From contig NZ_PDJI01000004.1 of assembly GCF_002563695.1 (NCBI RefSeq), positions 806,001-870,000 on the forward strand: a stretch of 64,000 nucleotides of DNA, given 5' to 3'. The translations under genes were made by a program, and so were the position numbers. Under the pieces are notes generated by a model, which saw nothing but the letters and a program-made list of their open reading frames with translations, was not told where the DNA came from and ran no database searches. The first letter of the stretch is position 1, and each line of letters begins with the position of its first letter. Of the stretch, positions 36,121-45,520 are shown in pieces. This stretch comes from Georgenia soli (GTDB lineage: Bacteria; Actinomycetota; Actinomycetes; Actinomycetales; Actinomycetaceae).

Positions 36121-37137
36121 ATGAGACTGCGGCGGGTGCGGGTCGACAGGCCCGGGCTGACGAGGCGCCGGGCGGGGAAGGGGTTCGTCTACCTCGACGC
36201 CGAGGGTGCACGCGTCACCGACCCCGACGTGCTGGCCCGCTGCGCCTCGCTCGTCATCCCGCCCGCCTGGAAGCAGGTGTGGATCTGCCCCGTGCCCAAC
36301 GGCCACATCCAGGCCGTCGGGACCGACGACGCCGGGCGGCGCCAGTACCTGTACCACCCCGCCTGGCGGGAGAGCCGGGACGCCGCCAAGCACGAGCGCG
36401 TCCTCGAGCTCGCGCGCCGGCTGCCCGCGGCCCGGCGCCGGGTGACCATGGACCTCAACCGGCCGGGGATGCCGCGCGAACGGGCGCTCGCCGTCGCTTT
36501 CCGGCTGCTCGACCTGGGGTACTTCCGGGTGGGCGGGGAGAGCTACGCGGAGCACAACGGCAGCTACGGGCTCGCCACCCTGCGCAAGCGGCACCTGAAG
36601 ATCACCAAGGACCGCGAGCTGGTGTTCGCCTATCTCGCCAAGTCCGGGCAGTCGCGGCGCCTGGTGCTGCGCGACGAGGCGCTCGTCGAACCGCTGACCA
36701 CGCTGCGGCGTCGCCGGGGCGGGGGCGAGGAGCTGCTCGCCTACCGCCGCGGGAGCCGGTGGGTGGACATCACGAGCGCGGACATCAACGAGTACGTCAA
36801 GGAGCGGCTGGGACCCGACGCGTCGGCGAAGGACTTCCGCACCTGGCACGCCACGGTCCTCGCGGCGCTCGAGCTGGCCCTGCGCACCCCCGGCGCCACC
36901 AGCCGCACCGCTCACAAGCGCGCGGAGCGCGAGGCGGTGAAGGCGGTCGCGGAGTACCTGGGCAACACCCCCGCGGTGTGCCGCGCCTCCTACATCGACT
37001 CCCGGGTGCTCGACCTGGCCGAGCGTGGGCGCACCATCGACCTGAAGCTGGCGGCCCGGGCCGACAACCCGGGCGACCCGGCGCCGCCCGACACGCACGG
37101 GGCCGTGGAGCGCGCGGTGCTCGACCTGCTCTGCTGA
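36121..37137 (+). CDS. DNA topoisomerase IB
   Basis: 338-aa poxvirus-like type IB topoisomerase that relaxes supercoils by forming a 3'-phosphotyrosyl link. The nucleophile is Tyr291 in CRASYIDSRV. The general-acid Lys/Arg block is seen as KDFRTWH (237-243, with Arg240 and His243) and as the N-terminal PPAWKQVWICP. FRVGGESYAEHNGSYGLATL is the family signature. It is the only gene of its kind in the window and follows the GNAT gene by 60 bases. Confidence 0.95.
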   Translation: MRLRRVRVDRPGLTRRRAGKGFVYLDAEGARVTDPDVLARCASLVIPPAWKQVWICPVPNGHIQAVGTDDAGRRQYLYHPAWRESRDAAKHERVLELARRLPAARRRVTMDLNRPGMPRERALAVAFRLLDLGYFRVGGESYAEHNGSYGLATLRKRHLKITKDRELVFAYLAKSGQSRRLVLRDEALVEPLTTLRRRRGGGEELLAYRRGSRWVDITSADINEYVKERLGPDASAKDFRTWHATVLAALELALRTPGATSRTAHKRAEREAVKAVAEYLGNTPAVCRASYIDSRVLDLAERGRTIDLKLAARADNPGDPAPPDTHGAVERAVLDLLC

Positions 37138-37158
37138 CTCCTCACCGGTCGGTGCCGG

Positions 37159-37668
37159 TCACCGCCGACGACGGAACGGGACCGGATCGTCCGTGTAGGG
37201 CTCCCAGGCGGCCCGCTCGGCGTCGGTCATGCGCCGGGGCCTCTCCGTCTCCTCGTCGATGAGCACCAGCGTCGTCATCGCGCGCACGGCGGGGCCGTCG
37301 GCGCCCTCGATCTCGTAGCAGACGTCGATGCTGGCGCCCCCGAGGTGCGAGATCCACAGCTGCACCTCGACGGGGCGCAGCGTGTAGGGCAGCGGCGCGA
37401 GGTACTCGATCTCCTGCCGTGCGATGTAGGTGTTGGTGCCCGAGCCGGGACCGGTGGCGAGGATCTTGGTGCCCGGTGCGCCATGGTGCGGGTGCGCCGG
37501 GTCGACTCCCCCGCCGATCGCGTCGAGCTGTGCGTCCCCGGGGACCGAGGCCCAGAACGCGGCGATACGCGCCTCCTCCAGGAGCGTGAACATCTTCGCG
37601 TTGTTGACGTGCTGGTAGCCGTCGATGTCGCTCCAGCGGATGTGCAGGGGGATGGTCAGCCGTGCCAC
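37159..37668 (-). CDS. Acyl-CoA thioesterase (4HBT/FadM type)
   Basis: 169-aa hotdog-fold thioesterase. The catalytic segment RWSDIDGYQHVNN (about residues 10-22) has the Asp and adjacent His-Val-Asn-Asn of the YbgC/FadM class, and EEARIAAFW follows. GGAGG lies four bases before the GTG at 37668. The substrate is not predictable. It converges with the topoisomerase gene. Confidence 0.9.
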   Translation of the reverse strand: MARLTIPLHIRWSDIDGYQHVNNAKMFTLLEEARIAAFWASVPGDAQLDAIGGGVDPAHPHHGAPGTKILATGPGSGTNTYIARQEIEYLAPLPYTLRPVEVQLWISHLGGASIDVCYEIEGADGPAVRAMTTLVLIDEETERPRRMTDAERAAWEPYTDDPVPFRRRR

Positions 37669-37730
37669 GGGGCCTCCAGGCGGGGTCGGTCGGTGACGAG
37701 GGGCGCCCGCGGACACTAACGGACCCGCCG

Positions 37731-37812
37731 GACGCTGACCAACGGGCGGGGCTACGGGCGGGGACGGGACGCTGAGCGACGGGCATGGACCGGCGCTGAC
37801 CGACGGGCGCGG
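37731..37812. repeat. Degenerate direct repeats upstream of the thioesterase gene
   Basis: Three imperfect copies of a ~21-bp unit of the form gacgctgaccgacgggc start at 37731, 37768 and 37792. They lie in the 240-base gap between the thioesterase start and ettA, next to the ettA terminator. Confidence 0.5.
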
Positions 37813-37838
37813 CCGGCGACCGGTGTGCCCGACGAGGA

Positions 37839-37871
37839 ACGGCCGGCCCCCGCGTTGCGGGGACCGGCCGT
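37839..37871 (-). terminator. Terminator after ettA
   Basis: The hairpin ACGGCCGG-c-CCCCGC-gtt-GCGGGG-a-CCGGCCGT has two stem blocks with one C-A mismatch, 37 bases downstream of the ettA stop. No T-tract. Confidence 0.7.
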
Positions 37872-37908
37872 GCTCGGGCGACGTCGGGCGCGACGCCGCA
37901 CGGGGTGG

Positions 37909-39591
37909 TCAGTCGCGGGTGAGCTTGCGGTAGGTCACCGAGTGCGGGCGTGCCGCGTCGGCGCCGAGCCGCTCGACCTTGTTCTTCTCGTACGACTCGA
38001 AGTTCCCCTCGAACCAGTACCACTTGGCCGGGTTCTCCTCGTCGCCCTCCCAGGCGAGGATGTGGGTGGCGACGCGGTCGAGGAACCACCGGTCGTGGGA
38101 GACGACGACGGCGCAGCCCGGGAACTCCAGCAGGGCGTTCTCGAGCGAGCCGAGCGTCTCGACGTCGAGGTCGTTCGTGGGTTCGTCGAGCAGCAGCAGG
38201 TTGCCGCCCTGCTTGAGGGTCAGCGCCAGGTTGAGGCGGTTGCGCTCACCGCCGGAGAGCACCCCGGCCGGCTTCTGCTGGTCCGGGCCCTTGAACCCGA
38301 ACGCGGAGACGTAGGCGCGCGAGGGCATCTCGACGTTGCCGACCTGGATGAAGTCGAGACCGTCGGAGACGACCTCCCACAGGGTCTTGTTCGGGTCGAT
38401 GCCACCGCGGCTCTGGTCGACGTAGGAGATCTTGACGGTCTCCCCGATCTTGAGGTCGCCGTCGTCCAGGGGCTCGAGGCCGACGATCGTCTTGAACAGC
38501 GTGGTCTTGCCGACACCGTTCGGCCCGATGACACCGACGATGCCGTTCGGGGGCAGCGTGAAGGAGAGGTTGTCGATCAGCAGGCGGTCGCCGAAGCCCT
38601 TGCGCAGGTTCTTCGCCTCGATGACCACGGAGCCCAGGCGCGGGCCCGGCGGGATCTGGATCTCCTCGAAGTCGAGCTTGCGGGTGCGCTCCGCCTCGGC
38701 CGCCATCTCCTCGTACCGCGCGAGGCGGGCCTTGGACTTCGTCTGGCGCCCCTTGGCCGAGGACCGCACCCACTCCAGCTCCTCCTTGAGGCGCTTCTGG
38801 AGCTTCGCGTCCTTCTTGCCCTGGACTTCGAGACGCGCGGCCTTCTTCTCCAGGTAGGTGGAGTAGTTGCCCTCGTAGGGGTACAGGCGGCCGCGGTCGA
38901 CCTCGGCGATCCACTCGGCCACGTGGTCGAGGAAGTACCGGTCGTGCGTGACGGCGATGACGGCGCCGGGGTACTTCGACAGGTGCTGCTCGAGCCACAG
39001 GACGGACTCGGCGTCGAGGTGGTTCGTGGGCTCGTCGAGGAGCAGCAGGTCGGGCTGCTCGAGCAGGAGCTTGCACAGCGCCACCCGGCGACGCTCACCA
39101 CCGGAGAGCACGGAGACGTCGGCGTCCGGCGGCGGGCAGCGCAGGGCGTCCATCGCCTGGGCGAGCTGGGAGTCCAGGTCCCACGCGTTGGCCGCGTCGA
39201 TCTCGGTCTGGAGCTTGCCCATCTCCTCCATCAGGGAGTCGAAGTCGGCGTCGGGGTCGGCCATCTGCTCGCCGATCTCGTTGAACCGCTGGACCTTGCC
39301 GAGGATGTCCGCCACGCCCTCCTGGACGTTGCCCAGGACGGTCTTCTCCTCGTTCAGCGGCGGCTCCTGCTGCAGGATGCCCACCGTGTAGCCAGGGGTG
39401 AGTCGGGCCTCACCGTTGGAGGGGGTGTCGAGCCCCGCCATGATCTTCAGGATCGTCGACTTCCCGGCGCCGTTCGGACCGACCATGCCGATCTTCGCGC
39501 CGGGCAGGAACGCCATGGTGACGTCGTCGAGGATGACCTTGTCACCATGGGCCTTGCGGGCCCGCACCATGGAGTAGATGTACTCAGCCAC
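37909..39591 (-). CDS. ettA: Energy-dependent translational throttle protein EttA (ABC-F)
   Basis: 560-aa ABC-F ATPase that binds the ribosomal E site and gates the first elongation step according to energy state. Two nucleotide-binding domains: GPNGAGKST with LSGGERRRVAL and LLLLDEPTNHLD, then GPNGVGKTT with LSGGERNRLNLAL and LLLLDEPTNDLD. The interdomain linker (about residues 240-320) is Lys/Glu-rich with the arm insert. No transmembrane domain. GTG 39591 (VAEYIYSM) matches the conserved EttA start and has GGAG four bases upstream; the longer upstream frame is not homologous. Confidence 0.97.
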   Translation of the reverse strand: MAEYIYSMVRARKAHGDKVILDDVTMAFLPGAKIGMVGPNGAGKSTILKIMAGLDTPSNGEARLTPGYTVGILQQEPPLNEEKTVLGNVQEGVADILGKVQRFNEIGEQMADPDADFDSLMEEMGKLQTEIDAANAWDLDSQLAQAMDALRCPPPDADVSVLSGGERRRVALCKLLLEQPDLLLLDEPTNHLDAESVLWLEQHLSKYPGAVIAVTHDRYFLDHVAEWIAEVDRGRLYPYEGNYSTYLEKKAARLEVQGKKDAKLQKRLKEELEWVRSSAKGRQTKSKARLARYEEMAAEAERTRKLDFEEIQIPPGPRLGSVVIEAKNLRKGFGDRLLIDNLSFTLPPNGIVGVIGPNGVGKTTLFKTIVGLEPLDDGDLKIGETVKISYVDQSRGGIDPNKTLWEVVSDGLDFIQVGNVEMPSRAYVSAFGFKGPDQQKPAGVLSGGERNRLNLALTLKQGGNLLLLDEPTNDLDVETLGSLENALLEFPGCAVVVSHDRWFLDRVATHILAWEGDEENPAKWYWFEGNFESYEKNKVERLGADAARPHSVTYRKLTRD

Positions 39592-39748
39592 TGCTCTCCG
39601 CATCGCGTACGTGGGGTCTCGGCCGCCCGACGGGCGGCCGCTTCGGGACCAAGGGTAGGCCACCGGGACCCCGCGGATCTTCCCCGGGATGCGGACGGCG
39701 GCTGCTCCCCGGGATGCGGACGGCGCTGCCGGGCGGTAGCACTGCGGT

Positions 39749-40423
39749 ATGGCGAACTCCTCGACCGGCGCGGTACTGCTCGACGCCGACGGCACCCTGG
39801 TGGACTCCAACTATCTCCACGTCGACGCCTGGTCCCGCGCGTTCGCGGAGGTGGGGCACCCGGTGGACGCCTGGCGCATCCACCGCTGCATCGGCATGGG
39901 CTCGGAGCTCCTGATCCCCGAGCTGCTGGGAGACGCCGCCCAGGCCGTCGGCGACCGCGCCAAGGAGATCCACTCCGACCTCTACGGCCGGGCGGCCGAC
40001 CGGTTGCGCCGGCTCGACGGCGTCCCCGAGCTCGTCCGGTCGCTGCGCGAACGGGGACTGCGGGTCGTCGTGTCCACCTCCGCCTCCCCCGACGAGCTCG
40101 AGCACATCGAGGAGGTGCTCGACGTCGACGTCGACGGCATCACCGCCGCCGCCGACGTCGAGGACCCCAAGCCCGCTCCCGACCTCGTCGAGGCGGCCCT
40201 GGACGAGGCGGGCGTCCCGGCCGACCGGGCCGTCTTCGTCGGCGACTCCGTGTGGGACGTCAGGTCCTGCCGCCGCGCCGGCGTGCCCTGCGTCGGCGTC
40301 CTCACCGGCGGCATCAGCGAGGCCGACCTCACCGACGCCGGCGCCGTCGCGGTGTACCGCTCCGTCGCCGAGCTCCACGAACGCCTCGACGACTCCCCGC
40401 TCGCGCAGCTGTGGGCGTCCTGA
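39749..40423 (+). CDS. HAD-superfamily phosphatase
   Basis: 224-aa HAD-IA hydrolase. Motif I is LLDADGTLVDSN (residues 10-21; most relatives have DxDGT as here), motif II VVVSTSASPDE, motif III the Lys of EDPKPAPD, motif IV VFVGDSVWDV. It resembles phosphoglycolate and other small phosphomonoesterases; the substrate is unknown. It converges on ssb with one base between the stops. Confidence 0.9.
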   Translation: MANSSTGAVLLDADGTLVDSNYLHVDAWSRAFAEVGHPVDAWRIHRCIGMGSELLIPELLGDAAQAVGDRAKEIHSDLYGRAADRLRRLDGVPELVRSLRERGLRVVVSTSASPDELEHIEEVLDVDVDGITAAADVEDPKPAPDLVEAALDEAGVPADRAVFVGDSVWDVRSCRRAGVPCVGVLTGGISEADLTDAGAVAVYRSVAELHERLDDSPLAQLWAS

Positions 40424-40424
40424 C

Positions 40425-40973
40425 TCAGGCCAACGCGTAGTCCTCCTCAGCCAGCTCCTCCGTCAGCTCGTCGGCGAGGTCCCCCACGTCGTCGGGAAGC
40501 TCCTGCCCCGTGAAGCGGGTGCCGTCAGGACCCGTGAGCCCGGCCTCCCGCGCACCGTCACCGCCTGACGCCGCCCCGGCCGCGCCTTCCGGCTCGGCGG
40601 CCGTGGAGGCCCGGACGGTCTTGGTGTAGACGCTCGTGCCGTTGGCCAGGTCGGCGCCGATGGCGTCGACCGAGATGACGTTGGCCGACCGCTCACCGTT
40701 CTCGCCCTGCCACGTCTCCGTGCGGAGCGTGCCACGCAGGATCACCGGCATGCCCTTCTTGAGGCTGGCGATGACGTTCTCGGCCAGGTCGCGCCAGGCC
40801 TTGACGGTGAACCACTGGGTCTCGCCGTCGCGGAACTCGCCCGTGGTGCGGTCGCGCAGGCGCGGCGTCGACCCGACACGGAACATCGCGAGGGTCACCC
40901 CGCTGGGGCCGACGTGGCGGACGGGGTCGCTGCCCATCCACCCCCGCACGGCGATCTGGATCTCGTTGCTCAT
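40425..40973 (-). CDS. ssb: Single-stranded DNA-binding protein
   Basis: 182-aa SSB with an N-terminal OB fold (about residues 1-115): IQIAVRGWMGSDP, WFTVKAWRDLAENVIASLKKGMPVILRGTL. The tail is acidic and disordered but ends EEDYALA rather than the DDDIPF-type tip that binds SSB partners, so it is a secondary or specialised SSB rather than the replisome copy. Actinobacteria commonly carry two. GAGGAG lies seven bases before ATG 40973. Confidence 0.9.
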   Translation of the reverse strand: MSNEIQIAVRGWMGSDPVRHVGPSGVTLAMFRVGSTPRLRDRTTGEFRDGETQWFTVKAWRDLAENVIASLKKGMPVILRGTLRTETWQGENGERSANVISVDAIGADLANGTSVYTKTVRASTAAEPEGAAGAASGGDGAREAGLTGPDGTRFTGQELPDDVGDLADELTEELAEEDYALA

Positions 40974-41117
40974 GCTCGCTCCTCGGCTCACGGGCCGGCC
41001 GGGCGCCGGCCCTGCTCCAGAACGGTGCCTCGTGAGGCCGGAGCGACGCCGGCCGCCGGCGCGGAGCTGTGGAGGACGTGGCGAGCGAGGGCGCTGTGGA
41101 TCCCCAGCGTCGGATCC

Positions 41118-42713
41118 TCAGCGCCCGAGGGCGGTGCGGAGCCGCCGGTGCTTCGCCAGCACCTCGCTCGTGGGGTCGGCCAGCATCCGACGCACCACCT
41201 CGTCGATGCGGCGCCGGGCCTCCGACCGGTAGCCCTCGGCGGACGCCCCCGCGTCCTCCAGCCGCAGCCGCGCGGAGCGGGAGAGGAGGAACCAGGCGGC
41301 GACGCCGGCCGCCACGGCGGGCAGCAGCACGGCCGGCCAGGGAAGCGCCAGGACCACCGCGAGGACGACCCAGGCGACGGCGAGGCCACCGACCCCGGCA
41401 GCAGCGGCGGCGAGCCTCGAGGCGCGCGGCGAGCGGGCGGCCGGCAGCGCGACACCACCGACCGCTGAGGTGACCGCGTCCCGCAAGGCAGGTGCGCCCG
41501 GCACCGCGGCGTCGACGGCGGCGGCCCACGTGGTCGGCAGACCGTCCTGCGCCCGGGCCACCCAGCCGTCCCGGACGGCGGCCACGGTGACGGCTGACGG
41601 CGGTTCGGGCGGGGCCACCGCCCCTCCGCGTCGCCCGCCGACGGCGGTCCGCACGGACTCGGCGACCGCGTCCACGCCGGCGGCCCGGGCGAGCTCCTCC
41701 ACCGCGGGGCTGGTCTCGAGGACGGGCTCGGCCGGACCGACCACGTGGGCCAGCCGCGCGGAGACGGCGTCCACCTCGGCCAGCGCGGTGCGCAGGGACA
41801 CCGAGGGCCGGGCCACAGCCTCGGCCAGGACCTCGCGCACCTCCTCGATCCCGGTGTGCTCGAGCGCCGACGTGGCGAGGACCCGCACCCCGGTCAGTCC
41901 GTCCCGGGCGAGAAGCTGGCGCACGTCGTCGGCCACCTTCCCGACGGCGTGCGGGGGCAGCGTGTCCGCGTGGTTGACGAGCACCAGCATGCTGTCGCTG
42001 CGCCCGGCGAGCGCCTTCAGGTAGCGGTCGTGCAACGCGTTGTCGGCGTACTTCTGCGGGTCGACCACCCAGACGAGCACGTCGACGACGGGCAGCAGCC
42101 GGTCCACCTGCACGGCGTGCTCCAGCGCCACGGAGTCGTGGTCGGGCAGGTCCAGGAGGACCATCCCGCTCAGCGCCCTCTCGTGGTCGCCGTCGAGGAC
42201 CGACTCGCGCTCGATGCGTCGCGCCGGCGAGACCTCCAGAAAGTCGAGCAGCTCCTCCGCCTGGCCGCCCCAGACGCACGCCGCGGCAACCTCCGTGGTC
42301 GGTCGCAGGGCCCCGACGTCGGCGAACTGCAGCCCCGAGATCGCGTTGAACAGCGAGGACTTCCCGGACCCCGTCCCGCCCACGAGCGCCACGACCGTGC
42401 GGTCGGCGCCGAGCGCCAGGCGCTCCGCCACGGCGTCGAGGTCCGCCCGAGCCCGGGCGGCGTCGAAGGGGTCCACCAGGCCCTCGGCCGCGTCCAGCGC
42501 CAGCACGAGCGAGTCGGCCCGGTCCGCGAGCGCCGCGGCGTCGACCTCCGCGGGCTGCGTCGGCGCGGCGTTGGCGGCAGCAACGGCGGAGACGTCGGCG
42601 GGGGCGCCGTCGGCCACCTCGGCGCCCAGCGGTGCCGCGGTGTCCGGGGAGGGCCGGGTGTCCCCGCCGGTGGCGGAGCTCCCGTGCGTCTCGGAGGGCG
42701 TGGTGGTCGTCAT
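41118..42713 (-). CDS. Dynamin-like GTPase, second of a tandem pair, with membrane hairpin
   Basis: 531-aa P-loop GTPase (YfjP/GTPase_Der-like group). An Ala/Thr-rich N-terminus (about 60 residues) precedes G1 GGTGSGKSS (about residues 111-119), G2 threonines in RPTTEVAA, G3 DLPDHDS and G4 NHAD. Near the C-terminus two adjacent hydrophobic segments (about 435-480) could insert into membrane. The ATG overlaps the stop of the partner GTPase (ATGA). Pairs of this kind act in membrane remodelling or stress at the envelope; the role here is unknown. Confidence 0.83.
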   Translation of the reverse strand: MTTTTPSETHGSSATGGDTRPSPDTAAPLGAEVADGAPADVSAVAAANAAPTQPAEVDAAALADRADSLVLALDAAEGLVDPFDAARARADLDAVAERLALGADRTVVALVGGTGSGKSSLFNAISGLQFADVGALRPTTEVAAACVWGGQAEELLDFLEVSPARRIERESVLDGDHERALSGMVLLDLPDHDSVALEHAVQVDRLLPVVDVLVWVVDPQKYADNALHDRYLKALAGRSDSMLVLVNHADTLPPHAVGKVADDVRQLLARDGLTGVRVLATSALEHTGIEEVREVLAEAVARPSVSLRTALAEVDAVSARLAHVVGPAEPVLETSPAVEELARAAGVDAVAESVRTAVGGRRGGAVAPPEPPSAVTVAAVRDGWVARAQDGLPTTWAAAVDAAVPGAPALRDAVTSAVGGVALPAARSPRASRLAAAAAGVGGLAVAWVVLAVVLALPWPAVLLPAVAAGVAAWFLLSRSARLRLEDAGASAEGYRSEARRRIDEVVRRMLADPTSEVLAKHRRLRTALGR

Positions 42714-44326
42714 GCGTGCTCCTTCAGCTCCGACGCGCGCAGCCGCAGCGCGGTGCCCGGCTGCAGCGGGAGCGCGTCGAGTTCCGCCAGGTACGGCTCG
42801 ACGGCGGCGCGCACCGCCGACACCGCACGCCGGGCGAGGTCGTCGCGGGCGGTGTCCACCAGCTGCTCTCCGCCGGTCAGCCGCCGGACGGCTGCGGCGG
42901 CACCGGCGACGCCGGCCGCGCCGGCCTGCACGAGCGCGCCGAGCCCGTCGGGGCTGAGCGCCTCGTCCGCCCCACGGTCGCCGACTGCGTCACGCACCGC
43001 CCGGGCCCAGGCGGTGACGACGGCGCGGGCACCGTCGACCGCCGACGCCCGGTCCGGCGTCGTCCCGGAGGCGGTGAGCGCCTTCTCGGCCAACGCAGCC
43101 TGCGCCCGGACGCGACGGACACCGTCGGTCGCTCCCCGCAGGCCGTCGGCGACCACGAGCTGAAGGGCCGCCGTGGCCTCGGCCGCCAGATCGGCGGCCG
43201 CCGCGTCCCGGGCGGCGAGGGCCCGCCCCTGCCGGCCCGCCCGCGGCCGCGCACCCTCCTCGAGCAGGAGAGCCAGCGGGCCACCGGTGGAGGCCAGCGA
43301 GAGCCAGCGGGTCGTCGGGGCCCCGAGGCCCGCCTGGCCGTTCCGCAGCGCGTCGGTCAGCGCCTGCGCGGGCTCGTCGACGGCCTCCGCGGCGAGGCGG
43401 CGCAACTCGTCGGCGGCCTCGACCTGGGCGTCCGCGCCGGCGGCCAGTGCGAGCAGCTGCTCCCGCAGGGCGGCCCAGGCCCCCCGCGTGGTCCTGCGGA
43501 CAACTCCTGCCGCGCGGTGCCGGTCGGCCACCAGCGCGAGCCACTCCTTCAGCTCGGCCACGACCGCGGCGTCGAGCGGACCCTCGTGCGGGCCGGTGTC
43601 CGGGACGACGAAGAGCGGGGCCGACCCGAGCCCGAGCCCGTCCATGCGCGCCAGCAGGTCGGCGCGGACCGCGGCGCGCACCCGCAGCGGCAGCCGGTTG
43701 AGCACGACGGCGGTCGTGATACCGCGCCCCTGGGCCTCGGTGAGCTGGCGCCACGGCAGGGCGTCGCCGTAACGGGCGGCGGTGGTGACGAACACCCACA
43801 GGTCGGCCGTCTCGAGCAGCCGGTTGGCCAGCGCGCGGTTGTCGGCGTGGACCGAGTTGAGATCGGGCGCGTCGAGGAGTGCCAGACCGACGGGCACCTC
43901 GGGGTGGGTGACCACCGTCGCCATCTCCGCGAGGGGGTGCCCGTCGAGGTCGGGCGCGTCGTCGGGATGGACCGCGACGACGGCGCGGCGCGTGGTCGGG
44001 CGCAGCACTCCCGCCTCGGTGACCTCCTCGCCGAGGAGGGAGTTCAGCACGGTGGACTTGCCCACGCCCGAGGAACCGCCGAGGACGACGACGGCGGGCG
44101 CGGACGCCCGGCGTAGCCGCGGCAGCAACCGCGCACCTGTCTGGACGAGCACCTGCTCGCGCAGCGCTCGCAGGTCCTCGGCGCCCGGCAGGTCCAGCGG
44201 GTAGGCGGCACGCTCGACGTCCGCCCGCAGATCGGTGACGACCGAGAGTCGCGGGCCACGGCCTTCCTCCCGCGCCGCCGAACCGTCCGCGGGAGCTTCC
44301 GGACGATCGTGGTTCAGGGTGGTCAC
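42710..44326 (-). CDS. Dynamin-like GTPase, first of a tandem pair
   Basis: 538-aa GTPase. G1 is GGSSGVGKST (about residues 84-93), G2 the RPTTRRAVV threonine, G3 DAPDLNS, G4 NRLP (a variant of NKxD). The long helical C-terminal half (about 270-538) is Ala/Arg/Leu-rich, without a convincing transmembrane segment. It starts at GTG 44326, 69 bases upstream of the divergent tRNA-Arg. ATGA overlap with the second GTPase points to a heteromeric pair. Confidence 0.83.
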   Translation of the reverse strand: MTTLNHDRPEAPADGSAAREEGRGPRLSVVTDLRADVERAAYPLDLPGAEDLRALREQVLVQTGARLLPRLRRASAPAVVVLGGSSGVGKSTVLNSLLGEEVTEAGVLRPTTRRAVVAVHPDDAPDLDGHPLAEMATVVTHPEVPVGLALLDAPDLNSVHADNRALANRLLETADLWVFVTTAARYGDALPWRQLTEAQGRGITTAVVLNRLPLRVRAAVRADLLARMDGLGLGSAPLFVVPDTGPHEGPLDAAVVAELKEWLALVADRHRAAGVVRRTTRGAWAALREQLLALAAGADAQVEAADELRRLAAEAVDEPAQALTDALRNGQAGLGAPTTRWLSLASTGGPLALLLEEGARPRAGRQGRALAARDAAAADLAAEATAALQLVVADGLRGATDGVRRVRAQAALAEKALTASGTTPDRASAVDGARAVVTAWARAVRDAVGDRGADEALSPDGLGALVQAGAAGVAGAAAAVRRLTGGEQLVDTARDDLARRAVSAVRAAVEPYLAELDALPLQPGTALRLRASELKEHA

Positions 44327-44394
44327 GGCCCCATTGTCGGTGATGCGCGCGGCGTCCTAGGACAAGCGCGCCGGGCGCTACCCTCGTTCACCGA

Positions 44395-44470
<76 letters not shown>

Positions 44471-44504
44471 CGGCGGTGCGGCACGTCCCGACTACGCTGA
44501 CCGG

Positions 44505-45191
44505 GTGAGCCGAAACACCGCCCCCAAGGACCCGATCGTCTGGATCGACTGCGAGATGACCGGGCTGGACCTGGAGAAGGACGCCCTCATCGAGGTCGCC
44601 GTCGTCGTCACCGACTCCGAGCTGGTGCCGCTGGACGCCGGGCTGGACCTGGTCATCGCCCCGACGCCGGGCTCGGTCGAGCAGATGAACGACGTCGTGC
44701 GGGAGATGCACACCACCTCCGGCCTGCTCCAGGAGCTCGACCACGGCCTGTCGATGGCGGAGGCCCAGGAGCAGGTCCTCGCCTACGTGCGCCAGTGGGT
44801 CCCCGAGCCGCGCAGGGCGCCGCTGGCCGGGAACTCCGTCGGGACGGACCGCACCTTCCTCGCCCGGGACATGCCCGAGCTCGTCGAGCACCTCCACTAC
44901 CGGATCGTCGACGTCTCCTCGATCAAGGAGCTCGCCCGCCGCTGGTACCCGCGCACGTACTTCCAGTCCCCTGCCAAGAACGGCGGGCACCGCGCGCTGG
45001 CCGACATCCTCGAGTCCATCGACGAGCTGCGCTACTACCGCGCGGTGCTCTTCCCGGCCGGTGACGGTCCCGACTCCCCGACCGCCAAGGCGGCCGCCGA
45101 CGCGATCGCCGCGGCCCCGACCGCCGCCGTCGTCGAGGCGCTGGCGCAGGAGGCGGCCGAGAAGGAGGCCCCGGAGCACGCGACGACGTGA
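44505..45191 (+). CDS. orn: Oligoribonuclease
   Basis: 228-aa DEDDh 3'-5' exonuclease that degrades di- and short oligonucleotides, including pGpG. The catalytic residues are Asp15 and Glu17 (WIDCEMTG), Asp115 (GNSVGTDRTF), His162 and Asp167 (GGHRALADI). The core is normal length; an Ala/Glu-rich tail of about 40 residues follows. GTG 44505 is in place of ATG. It follows tRNA-Arg by 34 bases. Confidence 0.96.
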   Translation: MSRNTAPKDPIVWIDCEMTGLDLEKDALIEVAVVVTDSELVPLDAGLDLVIAPTPGSVEQMNDVVREMHTTSGLLQELDHGLSMAEAQEQVLAYVRQWVPEPRRAPLAGNSVGTDRTFLARDMPELVEHLHYRIVDVSSIKELARRWYPRTYFQSPAKNGGHRALADILESIDELRYYRAVLFPAGDGPDSPTAKAAADAIAAAPTAAVVEALAQEAAEKEAPEHATT

Positions 45192-45275
45192 CCCAGACCA
45201 CGGCCGGTCGATTACGGGAGCCGCCGGCGGATCGGCTATGCTCGTCCACTGTTGCCGGGGAGTTCACGGCAGCAT

Positions 45276-45349
45276 GGTGGGTGTAGCTCAGCTGGTAGAG
45301 CGCCGCGTTGTGGTCGCGGATGTCGCGGGTTCAAGTCCCGTCACTCACC
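45276..45349 (+). tRNA. tRNA-His (GTG anticodon)
   Basis: The acceptor stem GTGGGTG/CACTCAC has one G-T pair. The extra 5' G at 45276 pairs with the discriminator C at 45349, the identity element of tRNA-His. The anticodon stem CCGCG/CGCGG encloses TTGTGGT (GTG). No CCA is encoded. Confidence 0.95.
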
Positions 45350-45355
45350 CCGTCA

Positions 45356-45392
45356 CGAGGAGGGCGGGCCGCATCGCGGCCCGCCCTCCTCG
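45356..45392. terminator. Strong terminator hairpin after tRNA-His
   Basis: A perfect 17-bp stem (CGAGGAGGGCGGGCCGC and its complement) with an ATC loop, six bases after the tRNA. It could also end transcripts from the convergent ATP-grasp gene. Confidence 0.85.
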
Positions 45393-45520
45393 CCTTCCGG
45401 CGCACATCTCCGCGCCCGCGCCCGTGCGGTTCCGCGGGCAGCCGCCACGTGAGCGGTTCGGCGGTACGGCCGCGCGGTGCCTGACACACCGCGCGGCCGC
45501 TCCTCACACCCGGCGGGCCG

